Below, one piece after another: positions 17,942-26,538 of a DNA stretch of 64,000 bases. This DNA is from JAOUEA01 sp038249195 (GTDB lineage Bacteria > Actinomycetota > UBA4738 > HRBIN12), in assembly GCA_038249195.1 (NCBI GenBank), contig JBBRWM010000004.1, positions 124,001-188,000 on the forward strand. Reading direction: 5' to 3'. The notes beneath the pieces are model-generated. The model saw only the letters and a program-made list of their open reading frames with translations, was not told the DNA's origin and did not search any database. Each line of letters opens with the position of its first letter. Position 1 is the stretch's first letter. Made by a program: the position numbers and the translations under genes.

Positions 17942-18616
17942 ATGAAGATCCGTCGCCGATCTCTCGCCGTCCTGATGGGTTCCGCCTCGATCCTCGTTCT
18001 GACGTCGTCCGCTGCATGGGCCCAGACCCCCGTGAATCCTTCGACCACGCCGGTCGAGAATCCGGCGGGATCGGGGCCGATCACACCGTTCGGGATCCAC
18101 ACGAGTTTCGCGGCGCTGCTCGGTCTGCTCGGGCTGGTCGTGGCCGTGATGGTCGTGTTCCTGTATCTGCGATACGCGCCCCATTTCGCCAAGGACGAGG
18201 AGTCGTTGAAGGTCGTGCGCGCGGATCGAGTGTGGCTGGGGCAGGAACTTCCCAGGCGCAACGTCGATCTTTCCCAGGCGAGCCCGGTCCTCGTAGCTCC
18301 CCCCGCCATCCCCAGCGCGGTGGCCGTCCCGTCGCTGCCCGCCCCCGCCGCGGCGCCCGCCCCGGCCGCTGCAGCGCCGGCAAGCCCCGCCCCCGCCGCC
18401 GCGGACACCGCCCAGGCACCGGCCGCCGAAGCGGCCCCGGCCCCCGCGCCGTCCGCCGCCCCCGCCGAGCGTGTCGAGGTTGTCTTGGACCAGGAGGTCT
18501 TCGACGCGACCCTCGAGGAGCTCCTCGCCGCCGGCACGGACCGCCGCATCGCCGAAGGTAAGGCGAAGCGAGCGGGCATGATCGCGGCCAAGAAGAAGGC
18601 GGCGGGCGGGGCCTGA
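17942..18616 (+). CDS. Ala/Pro-rich membrane-anchored protein, unknown
   Basis: 224 residues. N-terminal signal peptide (MKIRRRSLAVLMGSASILVLTSSAAWAQ), a short Pro/Thr-rich segment, one membrane span at about 60-85 (FAALLGLLGLVVAVMVVFLYL), then a long Ala-Pro linker (about 130-180) and a C-terminal Glu/Lys/Ala-rich helical segment with KKKAAGG at the end. The arrangement is that of an exported protein with a membrane anchor and a flexible arm. No family recognised. It stands just upstream of the F420-associated protease gene, on the same strand. Confidence 0.7.
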   Translation: MKIRRRSLAVLMGSASILVLTSSAAWAQTPVNPSTTPVENPAGSGPITPFGIHTSFAALLGLLGLVVAVMVVFLYLRYAPHFAKDEESLKVVRADRVWLGQELPRRNVDLSQASPVLVAPPAIPSAVAVPSLPAPAAAPAPAAAAPASPAPAAADTAQAPAAEAAPAPAPSAAPAERVEVVLDQEVFDATLEELLAAGTDRRIAEGKAKRAGMIAAKKKAAGGA

Positions 18617-18630
18617 GCCTCGCGCCTCCT

Positions 18631-19704
18631 ATGGACGCCGCCGCTCACGTCGACTGGTCCATGGGCTCGGCGGCGGCCCGACTCGCCGACTGGGACACGG
18701 CGCTGCAGATCGGTCGCAAGGTCTCGGGGCCGGGGCCGGGCGTTCCGGCCGTGGAGCGGGCGCGGATGCGCGAAGACTTCGCCGAACTGGTGCCGCACGC
18801 GGAGGATCTGATCAAGACGTTCTGCGGGCTGGAGGTCGGTGGGTTCCGGTCCCGCGCCTGGGTCATGGCGCGCAGCGAATGGATGCGCCAGAACCTCAAC
18901 GGCGTCCAGCGCCTGTTGGAGCCGCTCGCGGAGCGCGTGCTCGCCGACCAGAAACATCGCGCAGAGTACAAGCGCAAGGCGATGGGCGCGCAGGCGGGTG
19001 CGCTGTTCGGCTACGTCGCGCGTCGCGTGCTGGGCCAGTACGACGTCTTCTTGCCACCCGATGACGAGGGGCTCTTGTACTTCGTCGGGCCCAACGTCGC
19101 GGAGGTCGAGCGACAGTTCTCGCTCCCGCAGCGCGACTTCCGGCTCTGGATCGCGATCCACGAGGTGACGCACCGGGTGCAGTTCGGAGCCGCGCCGTGG
19201 CTGAAGGCCTACCTCGCGGGACTGGTCGACACCTACATCGCCTCGATCTCTCTGGATTCGCGGGAGCTGATGGATCAGCTGAAGCGCGCCGCCGAAGAGG
19301 CTCGGGCGGGCGCCGACGTGCGCGGGATGGGCGGGGTGTTCCTCCTGCTCAGTCCCGACCAGCGCGAGCTCTTCGTGCGGATGCAGGGGATGATGGCCTT
19401 GCTGGAAGGGCACGCCTCGTACGTCATGAACGAGGTGGCGCGCGAGCACGTCGCGGACGTCGATCGGATGCGCCGGTCGCTGGCCGCGCGCCGTCGCTCG
19501 AACGTCGCGGAGCGGACGCTGCAACGCGCGATCGGCTTCGACCAGAAGATCAAGCAGTACGACATCGGGGAGCGTTTCGTTCGGGAGGTCGTGTCCCGAG
19601 CGGGCATGGAGACGTTCAATCAGGTGTGGCGTTCCTCCGACCGGCTCCCCTCCGTCGAGGAGATCGCCGAGCCGGACCGCTGGCTCACCCGCATCGAGGG
19701 ATAG
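18631..19704 (+). CDS. DUF2342 zinc-dependent metalloprotease, F420-biosynthesis-associated family
   Basis: 357 residues. Zinc motif HEVTH at about residue 170, with a downstream Glu-rich helix in EGHASYVMNEVA likely giving the third ligand. Length and motifs match the actinobacterial DUF2342 family, often labelled as coenzyme F420-associated or putative hydrolase; the true substrate is unknown. As in mycobacteria (Rv3626c next to tilS) it lies directly upstream of tilS, here by 3 bp, so it is probably in the same transcript. Confidence 0.88.
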   Translation: MDAAAHVDWSMGSAAARLADWDTALQIGRKVSGPGPGVPAVERARMREDFAELVPHAEDLIKTFCGLEVGGFRSRAWVMARSEWMRQNLNGVQRLLEPLAERVLADQKHRAEYKRKAMGAQAGALFGYVARRVLGQYDVFLPPDDEGLLYFVGPNVAEVERQFSLPQRDFRLWIAIHEVTHRVQFGAAPWLKAYLAGLVDTYIASISLDSRELMDQLKRAAEEARAGADVRGMGGVFLLLSPDQRELFVRMQGMMALLEGHASYVMNEVAREHVADVDRMRRSLAARRRSNVAERTLQRAIGFDQKIKQYDIGERFVREVVSRAGMETFNQVWRSSDRLPSVEEIAEPDRWLTRIEG

Positions 19705-19707
19705 CCC

Positions 19708-20703
19708 GTGCGCCGTCCTCCGGCGGTGGCCCGGGTCCTGGAACGGGTGACCCTCACGGCCCGCGCGCACGACCTCTTCATCCCCGGTCGCACCGTGCTC
19801 GTCGCGGTGTCGGGAGGTCCGGATTCGATGTGCTTGCTCGAGTCGCTCGCCCGGCTCCGCAGGCTCTTCGGATATCGCCTCGCCGTCGCGCATGTTGACC
19901 ACCGATTGCGCCCGGGCTCCGCGGTGGACGCGGCGTACGTCCGCCGTCGGGCGGGCCGGCTCGGGTTGCCCTTCCATCTCCACGTCGCCTCGAGCGGGCC
20001 GGCGCCGGGAGCGTCCGTGGAGGCTTGGGCGCGAGACGTCCGCAGGGGGGCGCTCGCTCGATTCGCGCGGGACCTCGATGCGGGTGGCATCGCACTGGGT
20101 CACACGCGGGACGACCAAGCCGAGACGGTGTTGCTGAACCTCCTCACCGGGTCCGGACTCGGCGGCCTCGCCGGCATCCGGTACGCGTCGGGCCCCTGGG
20201 TCGATCCGCTCCTCGACGTGACGCGGACCGAGGTCATGGCGTTCTGCCGCTCGCTCGGGCTCCGCCCCCGCCGCGATCCGACCAACGACGACCGGCGATT
20301 CCTGCGGAACGCCCTGCGACTGGACGGGATGCCGGCGCTCGAACGGGCGCTCGGCCGCGGCCTCCGGGAGCCGCTCGCGCGGACCGCGGCGGTGCTCGCG
20401 GAGGATGCCGACGAGCTCGCCCGACAGGCAAGCGTGGCCGCGGAGTACGTGGTCACCCACACCCTCGAGGGAGCCGACCTTCACGCCGTGGGTTTGCTCG
20501 ACCTCCCGCGCGCGCTGTCGGCACGGGCGGCGGCTCAGGCCGTGTACGTGTGCGGGGGCGTCTGCACGCGTGCCGATGTCGAAGCGATCTTGGATCTTGC
20601 AGGCGGGCGGTCGGGCCGAAAGCGCGATCTTTCCGGCGGCGTGCAGGCGCGGCGCGGTCGCACGCTCGTGCACCTCGTGGCCTCGTTAGACTCCGGGCCT
20701 TAG
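19708..20703 (+). CDS. tilS: tRNA(Ile)-lysidine synthase
   Basis: 331 residues from GTG 19708. ATP pyrophosphatase loop SGGPDS near residue 35, and the TilS-type segments HVDHRLRPGS and HTRDDQAETVLLNL. The enzyme attaches lysine to C34 of the CAU-anticodon tRNA-Ile so that it reads AUA. The length fits the shorter actinobacterial form. Its TAG shares one base with the GTG start of hpt (TAGTG), the normal tilS-hpt pairing. Confidence 0.95.
   Translation: MRRPPAVARVLERVTLTARAHDLFIPGRTVLVAVSGGPDSMCLLESLARLRRLFGYRLAVAHVDHRLRPGSAVDAAYVRRRAGRLGLPFHLHVASSGPAPGASVEAWARDVRRGALARFARDLDAGGIALGHTRDDQAETVLLNLLTGSGLGGLAGIRYASGPWVDPLLDVTRTEVMAFCRSLGLRPRRDPTNDDRRFLRNALRLDGMPALERALGRGLREPLARTAAVLAEDADELARQASVAAEYVVTHTLEGADLHAVGLLDLPRALSARAAAQAVYVCGGVCTRADVEAILDLAGGRSGRKRDLSGGVQARRGRTLVHLVASLDSGP
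20687..20692 (+). promoter_or_regulatory. Putative internal -10 box before hpt
   Basis: TAGACT inside the tilS 3' end, 10 nt before the hpt GTG; could allow hpt expression independent of tilS. Confidence 0.3.
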
Positions 20704-21254
20704 TGGATGTCTACGCCCCCGACATCGAGCAGGTGCTGATCTCTGAATCGGAGATCCAGGCGAAGCTCGCGGAGATGGGCGCGCGCATCACCGAGGACTA
20801 CGCAGGCGCTTCATTGCTCCTGGTGGGCGTGCTCAAAGGCGCGTTCGTGGTGATGGCGGACCTCGCGCGCACCATCGCCCTGCCGCTGGAGTTCGACTTC
20901 ATGGCCGTCTCGTCCTATGGCGCCGCCACCAAGACCTCCGGGGTGGTGCGGATCATGAAGGATCTCGACCACGATCTGGACGGGCGCGACGTTCTGCTGG
21001 TCGAGGACATCGTGGACTCGGGTCTCACGCTCAAATACCTGCTGAAGAACCTCGCCGGCAGGAAGCCCCGCACGTTGGAGGTGGCCGCTTTGTTGCGCAA
21101 GAAGGGGATCCAGCAGGTCGAACTCGACCTGCGGTACGTGGGGTTCGACATCCCGAATGAGTTCGTGGTGGGCTACGGTCTCGACTATTCGGAGCGGTAC
21201 CGCAATCTTCCCTACGTCGGTACGCTCCGCCCCGAGGCATACGGCGGACGGTGA
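20703..21254 (+). CDS. hpt: Hypoxanthine-guanine phosphoribosyltransferase
   Basis: 183 residues from GTG 20703. PRPP-binding motif VLLVEDIVDSGLTL, the early LVGVLKGAFVVMADL loop, and the C-terminal VGYGLDYSERYRNLPYVG segment of bacterial HPRTs. It salvages hypoxanthine and guanine to IMP and GMP. Position between tilS and ftsH matches the common actinobacterial order, with one small lipoprotein gene inserted before ftsH. Confidence 0.96.
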   Translation: MDVYAPDIEQVLISESEIQAKLAEMGARITEDYAGASLLLVGVLKGAFVVMADLARTIALPLEFDFMAVSSYGAATKTSGVVRIMKDLDHDLDGRDVLLVEDIVDSGLTLKYLLKNLAGRKPRTLEVAALLRKKGIQQVELDLRYVGFDIPNEFVVGYGLDYSERYRNLPYVGTLRPEAYGGR

Positions 21255-21688
21255 GCCGGGGCCGGGAAACCTTCGGCGTGTCGTTCGACGTCCAAGCTCC
21301 CATGTTCGCGCGGTTCATGTCGATGATCGTCGTGGCCACCCTGATGCTCGGTGCCTGCCGGAGCCCGGCGCAGGCGCCCGCCGCCCAGTCGGGCGTGGAG
21401 GGGACCGTCACGTACGGGCCGACGTGTCCCGTGGCCCGAGCCGGGTCGCCCTGCCCCCCGCGGCCTTGGCAGGGGACCGTGCGGGCGCTCGGGCTCGACG
21501 GCGTCACCGTGCGGGGAACGGTCGCAACCGATAAGGCGGGCGTGTTCAAGATGGACCTGCCGCCGGGCGGCTACTTCATCACGCCCGTCACCCCCGAGGG
21601 TCCGCCCACCACGAAGCTGCGCCGCCTGAGCGTCATGGCGGGCGCCTACACGTCGGTAGAGCTGAGCGTCGATACCGGCATCCGCTGA
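21251..21688 (+). CDS. Putative lipoprotein with beta-sandwich (carboxypeptidase-regulatory-like) domain
   Basis: 145 residues from GTG 21251, which overlaps the hpt stop (GTGA); an alternative ATG at 21302 gives a more normal signal peptide (MFARFMSMIVVATLMLGAC). LGAC is a lipobox, so the mature protein would be a lipid-anchored exported protein of about 110 residues. The rest looks like a small Ig-like or carboxypeptidase-regulatory fold: VEGTVTYGPTCP, VRGTVATDKAGVFKMDLPPGGYFI, then VMAGAYTSVELSVDTG. Role unknown. Confidence 0.75.
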   Translation: MSRGRETFGVSFDVQAPMFARFMSMIVVATLMLGACRSPAQAPAAQSGVEGTVTYGPTCPVARAGSPCPPRPWQGTVRALGLDGVTVRGTVATDKAGVFKMDLPPGGYFITPVTPEGPPTTKLRRLSVMAGAYTSVELSVDTGIR

Positions 21689-21714
21689 GCGGCAGCCGTC
21701 GCGAGGACCGGTGT

Positions 21715-21720
21715 TACCAT
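21715..21720 (+). promoter_or_regulatory. Putative -10 box of ftsH
   Basis: TACCAT. A start about 7 nt downstream would exclude the in-frame TTG at 21724 and leave a leader of about 80 nt carrying AAGGAGG just before the CTG at 21805. Confidence 0.4.
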
Positions 21721-21804
21721 CGCTTGGGCTCGGGCGCCGCGCGCGTTCGGCCCGACGCATCTGCGCCACCGACCGTCACGCGCGCCCAGGGCAAGGAGGC
21801 CCCC

Positions 21805-23760
21805 CTGAGCAGCACACCGCCGCGTTCGCCCCTGTCGCGAGTCGGCAGAGCCCCGACCATCTGGATCATCGTGGGGACCCTGGTCTTCCTCCTCGTGCTC
21901 TCCTTCATGAGTCGCTCGGGCTCGACCACGGATCTGAAGTTCTCGGATTTCCAGCAGCAGCTCGCGGACGGCAAGGTGGCGACCGCGCAGATCCTGGAGG
22001 GCGACCAGAAGGTGGCGGGGAAGCTGCAGGACGGGACCAGCTACACGACCACGTATCTCGCCGAGTACGCCGATGAGTTACAGGCCCAGCTGGACAAGGC
22101 CGGCGTGCCCAACTCCACGGACGCGCAGCGCCCCAACCAGTGGATCAGCACGTTCATCACGGTCCTCCTGCCTGTGATCCTCATCGGCGGCCTCCTGTTC
22201 TGGTTCATGCAGCGGACGCAGGCGGGGGGCGGCCGGGTCATGCAGTTCGGGCGGAGCAAGCACAAGGTGGTGAACAAGGATCAGCCGCAGACCACGTTCG
22301 CCGACGTGGCGGGGGTCGACGAAGCCGTCGAGGAACTCGAGGAGATCAAGGACTTCCTCCAAGACCCGTCGAAGTTCCAGGCGATGGGAGCGAAGATCCC
22401 GCGCGGCGTGCTGCTGTTCGGCCCTCCCGGGACGGGCAAGACCCTGCTCGCCCGCGCGGTGGCGGGTGAGGCAGGCGCTCCGTTCTTCCAGATCAGCGGG
22501 TCGGACTTCGTCGAGATGTTCGTCGGGGTCGGGGCGGCACGCGTGCGCGACCTCTTCGAGCAGGCCAAGGCCAGCGCACCCGCCATCGTGTTCATCGACG
22601 AGATCGACGCGGTGGGGCGCCAGCGCGGCACCGGGATGGGCGGCGGTCACGACGAGCGCGAGCAGACGCTGAACCAACTCCTGGTCGAGATGGACGGGTT
22701 CGACCAGCGCAGCACGGTGATCCTCATGGCGGCGACCAACCGACCCGACATCTTGGACCCGGCGTTGCTGCGTCCCGGCCGCTTCGACCGCCAGGTCATG
22801 ATCGACCGACCAGACCTGGAAGGGCGCAAGGCGATCCTGCGCGTCCACGCGAAAGGCAAGCCGTTCGACCGAAGCGTCGACCTCGACGTGCTCGCGCGGC
22901 GCACGCCCGGATTCACGGGGGCAGATCTCGCCAACGCGATCAACGAGGCGGCGCTGCTGGCCGCGCGTCGGAACAAGCGGGCGATCACGATGGCGGAGAT
23001 CGAGGAGGCCGTCGACCGGGTGATGGCGGGTCCCGAGCGCAAGACGAGGGTCATGGACGAGCAGGAACGGCGGTTGATCGCGTATCACGAAGGGGGACAC
23101 GCCATGGTCGCCCATGTCTTGCCGAACACCGACGAGGTCCACAAGATCACGGTCATCCCGCGGGGGCGCGCACTCGGCTACACCCTCACGCTTCCCGAGC
23201 AGGACAAGTTCCTGATGACGCGCGAGCAGCTGCGCGACGAGCTCGCCATGCTGATGGGCGGGCGCGTCGCCGAGGAGATCGTGGCGGGCGACGTCACCAC
23301 GGGCGCCGGGAACGACATCGAGCGCGCCACAAAGGTCGCCCGGCAGATGGTGACCGAGTACGGGATGTCCGACATCATCGGTCCGCGGACGCTCGGCGTG
23401 AAGCAAGGCGAGGTCTTCCTCGGCCGCGACTGGGGATCCACACCGGACTACTCGGACGCGGTCGCGTTCGAGATCGATACCGAGGTCCGTCAGCTGATCG
23501 ATGAGGCGCACGATGTCGCCCTCGACATCCTCAGCGAGCATCGCGACAAGCTCGATGCCCTCGCCAAGATCCTCGTCGAGAAGGAGACGCTGGATCGGGA
23601 CGAGGTGGTCTCGTTCTTCTCCGACGTCGCGCGTCGGGAGCCTCGTCCGTCGGAGGAGCGCGGTCACTCGCTGGCGGTGAGCCGTCGGGCCATGCGAACC
23701 CCCAAGACGCGGCCCTCGTCGCCGGGCACCCTCGGGGATCCGGGACTCGCCCCCGCGTGA
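21805..23760 (+). CDS. ftsH: ATP-dependent zinc metalloprotease FtsH
   Basis: 651 residues from CTG 21805. Two membrane spans flanking an external segment (IWIIVGTLVFLLVLSF and FITVLLPVILIGGLLFWF), AAA+ domain with Walker A GPPGTGKT, Walker B VFIDEID and the second region of homology (NRPDILDPALLRPGRFDRQ), then protease zinc motif HEGGH. It extracts and degrades membrane and some soluble proteins. The start is unusual: AAGGAGG at 21793-21799 is followed 5 nt later by CTG, with no ATG, GTG or TTG until well inside the first membrane span; a TTG at 21724 is in frame but probably upstream of the transcript start. Confidence 0.96.
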   Translation: MSSTPPRSPLSRVGRAPTIWIIVGTLVFLLVLSFMSRSGSTTDLKFSDFQQQLADGKVATAQILEGDQKVAGKLQDGTSYTTTYLAEYADELQAQLDKAGVPNSTDAQRPNQWISTFITVLLPVILIGGLLFWFMQRTQAGGGRVMQFGRSKHKVVNKDQPQTTFADVAGVDEAVEELEEIKDFLQDPSKFQAMGAKIPRGVLLFGPPGTGKTLLARAVAGEAGAPFFQISGSDFVEMFVGVGAARVRDLFEQAKASAPAIVFIDEIDAVGRQRGTGMGGGHDEREQTLNQLLVEMDGFDQRSTVILMAATNRPDILDPALLRPGRFDRQVMIDRPDLEGRKAILRVHAKGKPFDRSVDLDVLARRTPGFTGADLANAINEAALLAARRNKRAITMAEIEEAVDRVMAGPERKTRVMDEQERRLIAYHEGGHAMVAHVLPNTDEVHKITVIPRGRALGYTLTLPEQDKFLMTREQLRDELAMLMGGRVAEEIVAGDVTTGAGNDIERATKVARQMVTEYGMSDIIGPRTLGVKQGEVFLGRDWGSTPDYSDAVAFEIDTEVRQLIDEAHDVALDILSEHRDKLDALAKILVEKETLDRDEVVSFFSDVARREPRPSEERGHSLAVSRRAMRTPKTRPSSPGTLGDPGLAPA

Positions 23761-23776
23761 TCTCGGACGGCCGATC

Positions 23777-24442
23777 GTGACGGACGAGCGGTGGGCCACG
23801 TTCGACTGCTACGGCACCCTGGTCGACTGGTTCGGCGGCGTGCGCACGACGGTGGCCCGACTCTGGCCGGAGGCCGACGCCGACCTGCTCCTGGCCGACT
23901 ATCACGAGATCGAACCCACCGTCCAGGCCCGGCGCGGCGTTGCCTATCGGCAGGTGATGGCGGAGGCTCTCGCCGGCGTCGCGGAGGCCGCCGCGCTCGA
24001 GATCCCCGATGGGGGATCGGATGCCCTCGCGGTCGGGTTGCCGGCGTGGCCCGTCTTCCCCGAAGTGCCCGGAATCTTGCGTGAGCTCCGAGGGCGGGGA
24101 TGGATGCTCGGGATCTTGTCGAATACGGACGCCGACCTTCTCCAGGCGTCGCTGGACGCCATCGGGGTCGCGGTTGACGTGCGCATCGTGGCTTCGGAGG
24201 TCGGCAGCTACAAACCGGCGTTCGCTCACTGGGAGGCGTTCTTCGAGGGCACGCGGGCCGACCGCGCGCGGCACGTGCATGTCGCGGCGTCGTTGTTCCA
24301 CGACGTCGAGCCGTGCGCGCAGCTCGGCCTTCCGTGCGTCTGGATCAACCGGCGCCGCGAGACCAGTCGGTTGCCACGCGCGGGGGAGCTGGCCGACCTG
24401 CGGGCGCTCCCCGACACCCTCGAGGCGCTGGTTCCGACGTAG
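23777..24442 (+). CDS. HAD-family hydrolase, 2-haloacid dehalogenase-like
   Basis: 221 residues from GTG 23777. Motif I FDCYGTLVDW gives the nucleophile Asp; motif II LSNTD, motif III Lys in GSYKPA, and motif IV region LFHDVEPCAQLG are in order. The DxYGTL form and overall length match type II haloacid dehalogenases and related phosphatases. The real substrate cannot be told from sequence. Follows ftsH by 16 bp on the same strand. Confidence 0.85.
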   Translation: MTDERWATFDCYGTLVDWFGGVRTTVARLWPEADADLLLADYHEIEPTVQARRGVAYRQVMAEALAGVAEAAALEIPDGGSDALAVGLPAWPVFPEVPGILRELRGRGWMLGILSNTDADLLQASLDAIGVAVDVRIVASEVGSYKPAFAHWEAFFEGTRADRARHVHVAASLFHDVEPCAQLGLPCVWINRRRETSRLPRAGELADLRALPDTLEALVPT

Positions 24443-24474
24443 CCGATCCCTTCACGCCCCGGGCCCGTCCGCTC

Positions 24475-24480
24475 TACACT
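24475..24480 (+). promoter_or_regulatory. Putative -10 box, leaderless J-domain gene
   Basis: TACACT, 9 nt before the ATG at 24490, no ribosome site. Confidence 0.45.
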
Positions 24481-24489
24481 CGTGCGGGC

Positions 24490-25026
24490 ATGGACGGAAT
24501 CGGACAACGCGATCTGTACGGGATCCTGGGAGTGGCCCCGGAGGCCTCCGATGCGGCGATCCGCCATGCGTATCGGACCCTGGCGCGCCGCTATCACCCG
24601 GATCTGCACCCCGACGCGAAGGACGACGAGTTCCGACGGCTGGCCGCCGCCTATCGCGTCCTCGGCGACGGGGGGCGACGCCGCGCGTACGACCGCGAGC
24701 GTCGAAGCCCCGGGGGGATCGGCGGGCCGACCCCCGAGCGTTGTGCACCCGCACCCGGGGGGCGCCCCGCTCCCATGCGCGATGTCCAGACGGACGCCTC
24801 CATCCCCGCGACGAGCCCGCCCACGGACGAGTGGAGGATCCTGTCACGGGTGGGCACGGTGCTGATCGCTTCGGTGCTGGCCGCCATCATCATCGTCGTC
24901 GCCGCCGCGCTCGTGCTCGGAGGGGATCACGCCATCCTCACCTTGCCGGGCGGCACCTCCGACCAGATGTGCCAGACGCCGGACGGTTGGGTCGATTGCC
25001 ACATCTTCGACGCAGCCACGCCTTGA
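24490..25026 (+). CDS. J-domain protein with C-terminal membrane span
   Basis: 178 residues. Residues 5-70 form a J domain with the HPD motif (RYHPDLHPDA), the part that stimulates DnaK-type chaperone ATPase. There is no Gly/Phe region or Cys-rich zinc domain, so it is not DnaJ itself. A Pro-rich linker is followed by a membrane span at about 120-145 (TVLIASVLAAIIIVVAAALVL) and a short Cys-containing external tail (MCQTPDGWVDCH). It would recruit a DnaK to the inner face of the membrane. Confidence 0.85.
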   Translation: MDGIGQRDLYGILGVAPEASDAAIRHAYRTLARRYHPDLHPDAKDDEFRRLAAAYRVLGDGGRRRAYDRERRSPGGIGGPTPERCAPAPGGRPAPMRDVQTDASIPATSPPTDEWRILSRVGTVLIASVLAAIIIVVAAALVLGGDHAILTLPGGTSDQMCQTPDGWVDCHIFDAATP

Positions 25027-25042
25027 CCGTGGTCGGCGCCGC

Positions 25043-25048
25043 TAAGAT
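25043..25048 (+). promoter_or_regulatory. Putative -10 box, leaderless folE
   Basis: TAAGAT, 6 nt before the GTG at 25055. TTGACC at 25023-25028 resembles a -35 but the spacer is only 14 bp. Confidence 0.45.
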
Positions 25049-25054
25049 GCCCGC

Positions 25055-25630
25055 GTGAGCGAGCGCTTCGACGAGGACAAGATCGCCGACGGCGTACGAC
25101 TCATCCTCGAAGGTATCGGAGAGGACACGGGACGCGGCGGCTTGAAGGAGACGCCTCACCGGGTTGCGCGCATGTATCGGGAGATCTGCGCGGGCGTGGG
25201 CGAGGACCCCACCCGACTGGTCACGGTCGTCGAGGGCGCCGACTTCGACGAGATGATCATGGTTCGCGACATCCCGCTCACGTCTCTTTGCGAACACCAC
25301 CTCATCCCGTTCAGCGGGCGGGCGCACGTGGCCTATGTCCCCAACAAGGCGGGGCAGATCACCGGGCTGTCGAAGATCGCCCGAGTGGTGGACGTGCTCG
25401 CGAAGAAGCCGCAGGTGCAAGAGCGCCTCACCACCGAAATCGCGAACACGATCGAGCGCGCGCTGGACCCACGCGGCGTCTTCGTGGTGATCGAGGCGGA
25501 GCATCTCTGCATGACCATGCGGGGGATCAAGAAGCCCGGATCCGTCACGGTCACCTCCGCCGTGCGGGGTTTGTTCCGCACGGACGCGCGGACGCGTCAG
25601 GAGGCCATGACCCACATCCGCGATCGCTAG
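25055..25630 (+). CDS. folE: GTP cyclohydrolase I
   Basis: 191 residues from GTG 25055. Zinc and catalytic residues are present in SLCEHHLIPF and AEHLCMTMRG; the substrate loop GLSKIARVVD is intact. It turns GTP into 7,8-dihydroneopterin triphosphate, the first step of folate synthesis. It heads the folE-folP-(hydrolase)-folB-folK cluster, which follows ftsH as in mycobacteria. It appears to have its own leaderless promoter. Confidence 0.97.
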   Translation: MSERFDEDKIADGVRLILEGIGEDTGRGGLKETPHRVARMYREICAGVGEDPTRLVTVVEGADFDEMIMVRDIPLTSLCEHHLIPFSGRAHVAYVPNKAGQITGLSKIARVVDVLAKKPQVQERLTTEIANTIERALDPRGVFVVIEAEHLCMTMRGIKKPGSVTVTSAVRGLFRTDARTRQEAMTHIRDR

Positions 25631-25667
25631 CCCACACGCGTCCCGCCGGGCCCGGCAGCCGCGCGAC

Positions 25668-25673
25668 TACGAT
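25668..25673 (+). promoter_or_regulatory. Putative -10 box, leaderless folP
   Basis: TACGAT, 7 nt before the ATG at 25681; this favours 25681 over the ATG at 25672, which overlaps the box. Confidence 0.4.
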
Positions 25674-25680
25674 GGATGAC

Positions 25681-26538
25681 ATGGCCGAGGCCTCCATCTG
25701 GCGGTGCCGTGACCGCGACCTCCGCTCGGGGGCCCGCACGCTCGTCATGGGCATCGTCAACGTCACGCCCGACTCGTTCTCCGACGGCGGCCGCTTCGAG
25801 GGTGCCGACGATGCCATCAAGCGCGGGCTCCAGCTGATCGCGGACGGTGCGGACATCCTGGACATCGGGGGCGAATCGACGCGCCCCGGCGCGGATCCGG
25901 TGTCGGTCGAGGAGGAGCTCGCCCGGGTCCAGCCGGTCATCCGCGGCCTGCGCCAGGAGTCGCCCGGTATCCCGATCAGCGTGGATACGCGCCATGCCGC
26001 CGTCGCCGCCGACGCCATCGTGGCCGGCGCAGACATCGTGAACGACGTGAGCGCCGCAGCGGATCCGGCGATGCTCCCGATGGCCAAGCAGACCGGCGTC
26101 GGCCTGGTGTTGATGCACATGCGAGGCGAGCCCAAGACCATGCATCTTGGGCCGCGCTACCAGGACGTGGTGGCCGAGGTCCGGGACTTCCTCGCCGCGC
26201 GACTCGGTGCTGCGGTGGCCGCCGGCGTCCCCCGCGCGCAGCTCTGCGTGGACCCCGGCATCGGGTTCGGCAAGGACCTCGCGCACAACCTCGCGTTGCT
26301 CCACGGCGTGGGGACCTTCGCCGGCCTCCGGGTCCCCGTGCTGGTGGGGACGTCGCGCAAGCGATTCATCGGCGAGCTCACGGGAGTCGAGGATCCCGTC
26401 GACCGCGTCGAGGGAACTGCGGGGGCGGTCGCCTGGTGCGTGACGCAGGGCGTGGACATCGTACGCGTCCACGACGTGAAGGAGATGGTGCGCGTCGTCC
26501 GCGTCGTGGACGCGATCGCCCGAGGGTCCGCACCGTGA
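25681..26538 (+). CDS. folP: Dihydropteroate synthase
   Basis: 285 residues from ATG 25681. Signature loops MGIVNVTPDSFSDGG, DIGGESTRPGA, SVDTRHAAVA and the late RVHDVKE are all present, as is the phosphate site LVGTSRKRFIG. Joins 4-aminobenzoate to the pterin pyrophosphate; target of sulfonamides. The stop overlaps the GTG of the following hydrolase gene (GTGA), so the two are translationally coupled. Confidence 0.97.
   Translation: MAEASIWRCRDRDLRSGARTLVMGIVNVTPDSFSDGGRFEGADDAIKRGLQLIADGADILDIGGESTRPGADPVSVEEELARVQPVIRGLRQESPGIPISVDTRHAAVAADAIVAGADIVNDVSAAADPAMLPMAKQTGVGLVLMHMRGEPKTMHLGPRYQDVVAEVRDFLAARLGAAVAAGVPRAQLCVDPGIGFGKDLAHNLALLHGVGTFAGLRVPVLVGTSRKRFIGELTGVEDPVDRVEGTAGAVAWCVTQGVDIVRVHDVKEMVRVVRVVDAIARGSAP

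Noticed and set aside
18300..18480. Tandem DNA repeat in the Ala/Pro-rich protein gene
   Set aside because: The repetition is at amino-acid level (Ala-Pro runs); no regular nucleotide unit could be made out.
17686..20673. Minus-strand open frame of 995 codons across the protease and tilS genes
   Set aside because: Covers a tRNA and two clear plus-strand genes; no recognisable domain. GC-driven shadow.
22078..23799. Minus-strand open frame of 573 codons opposite ftsH
   Set aside because: Antisense to conserved FtsH motifs and composed of His/Arg/Asp-rich low-complexity sequence.
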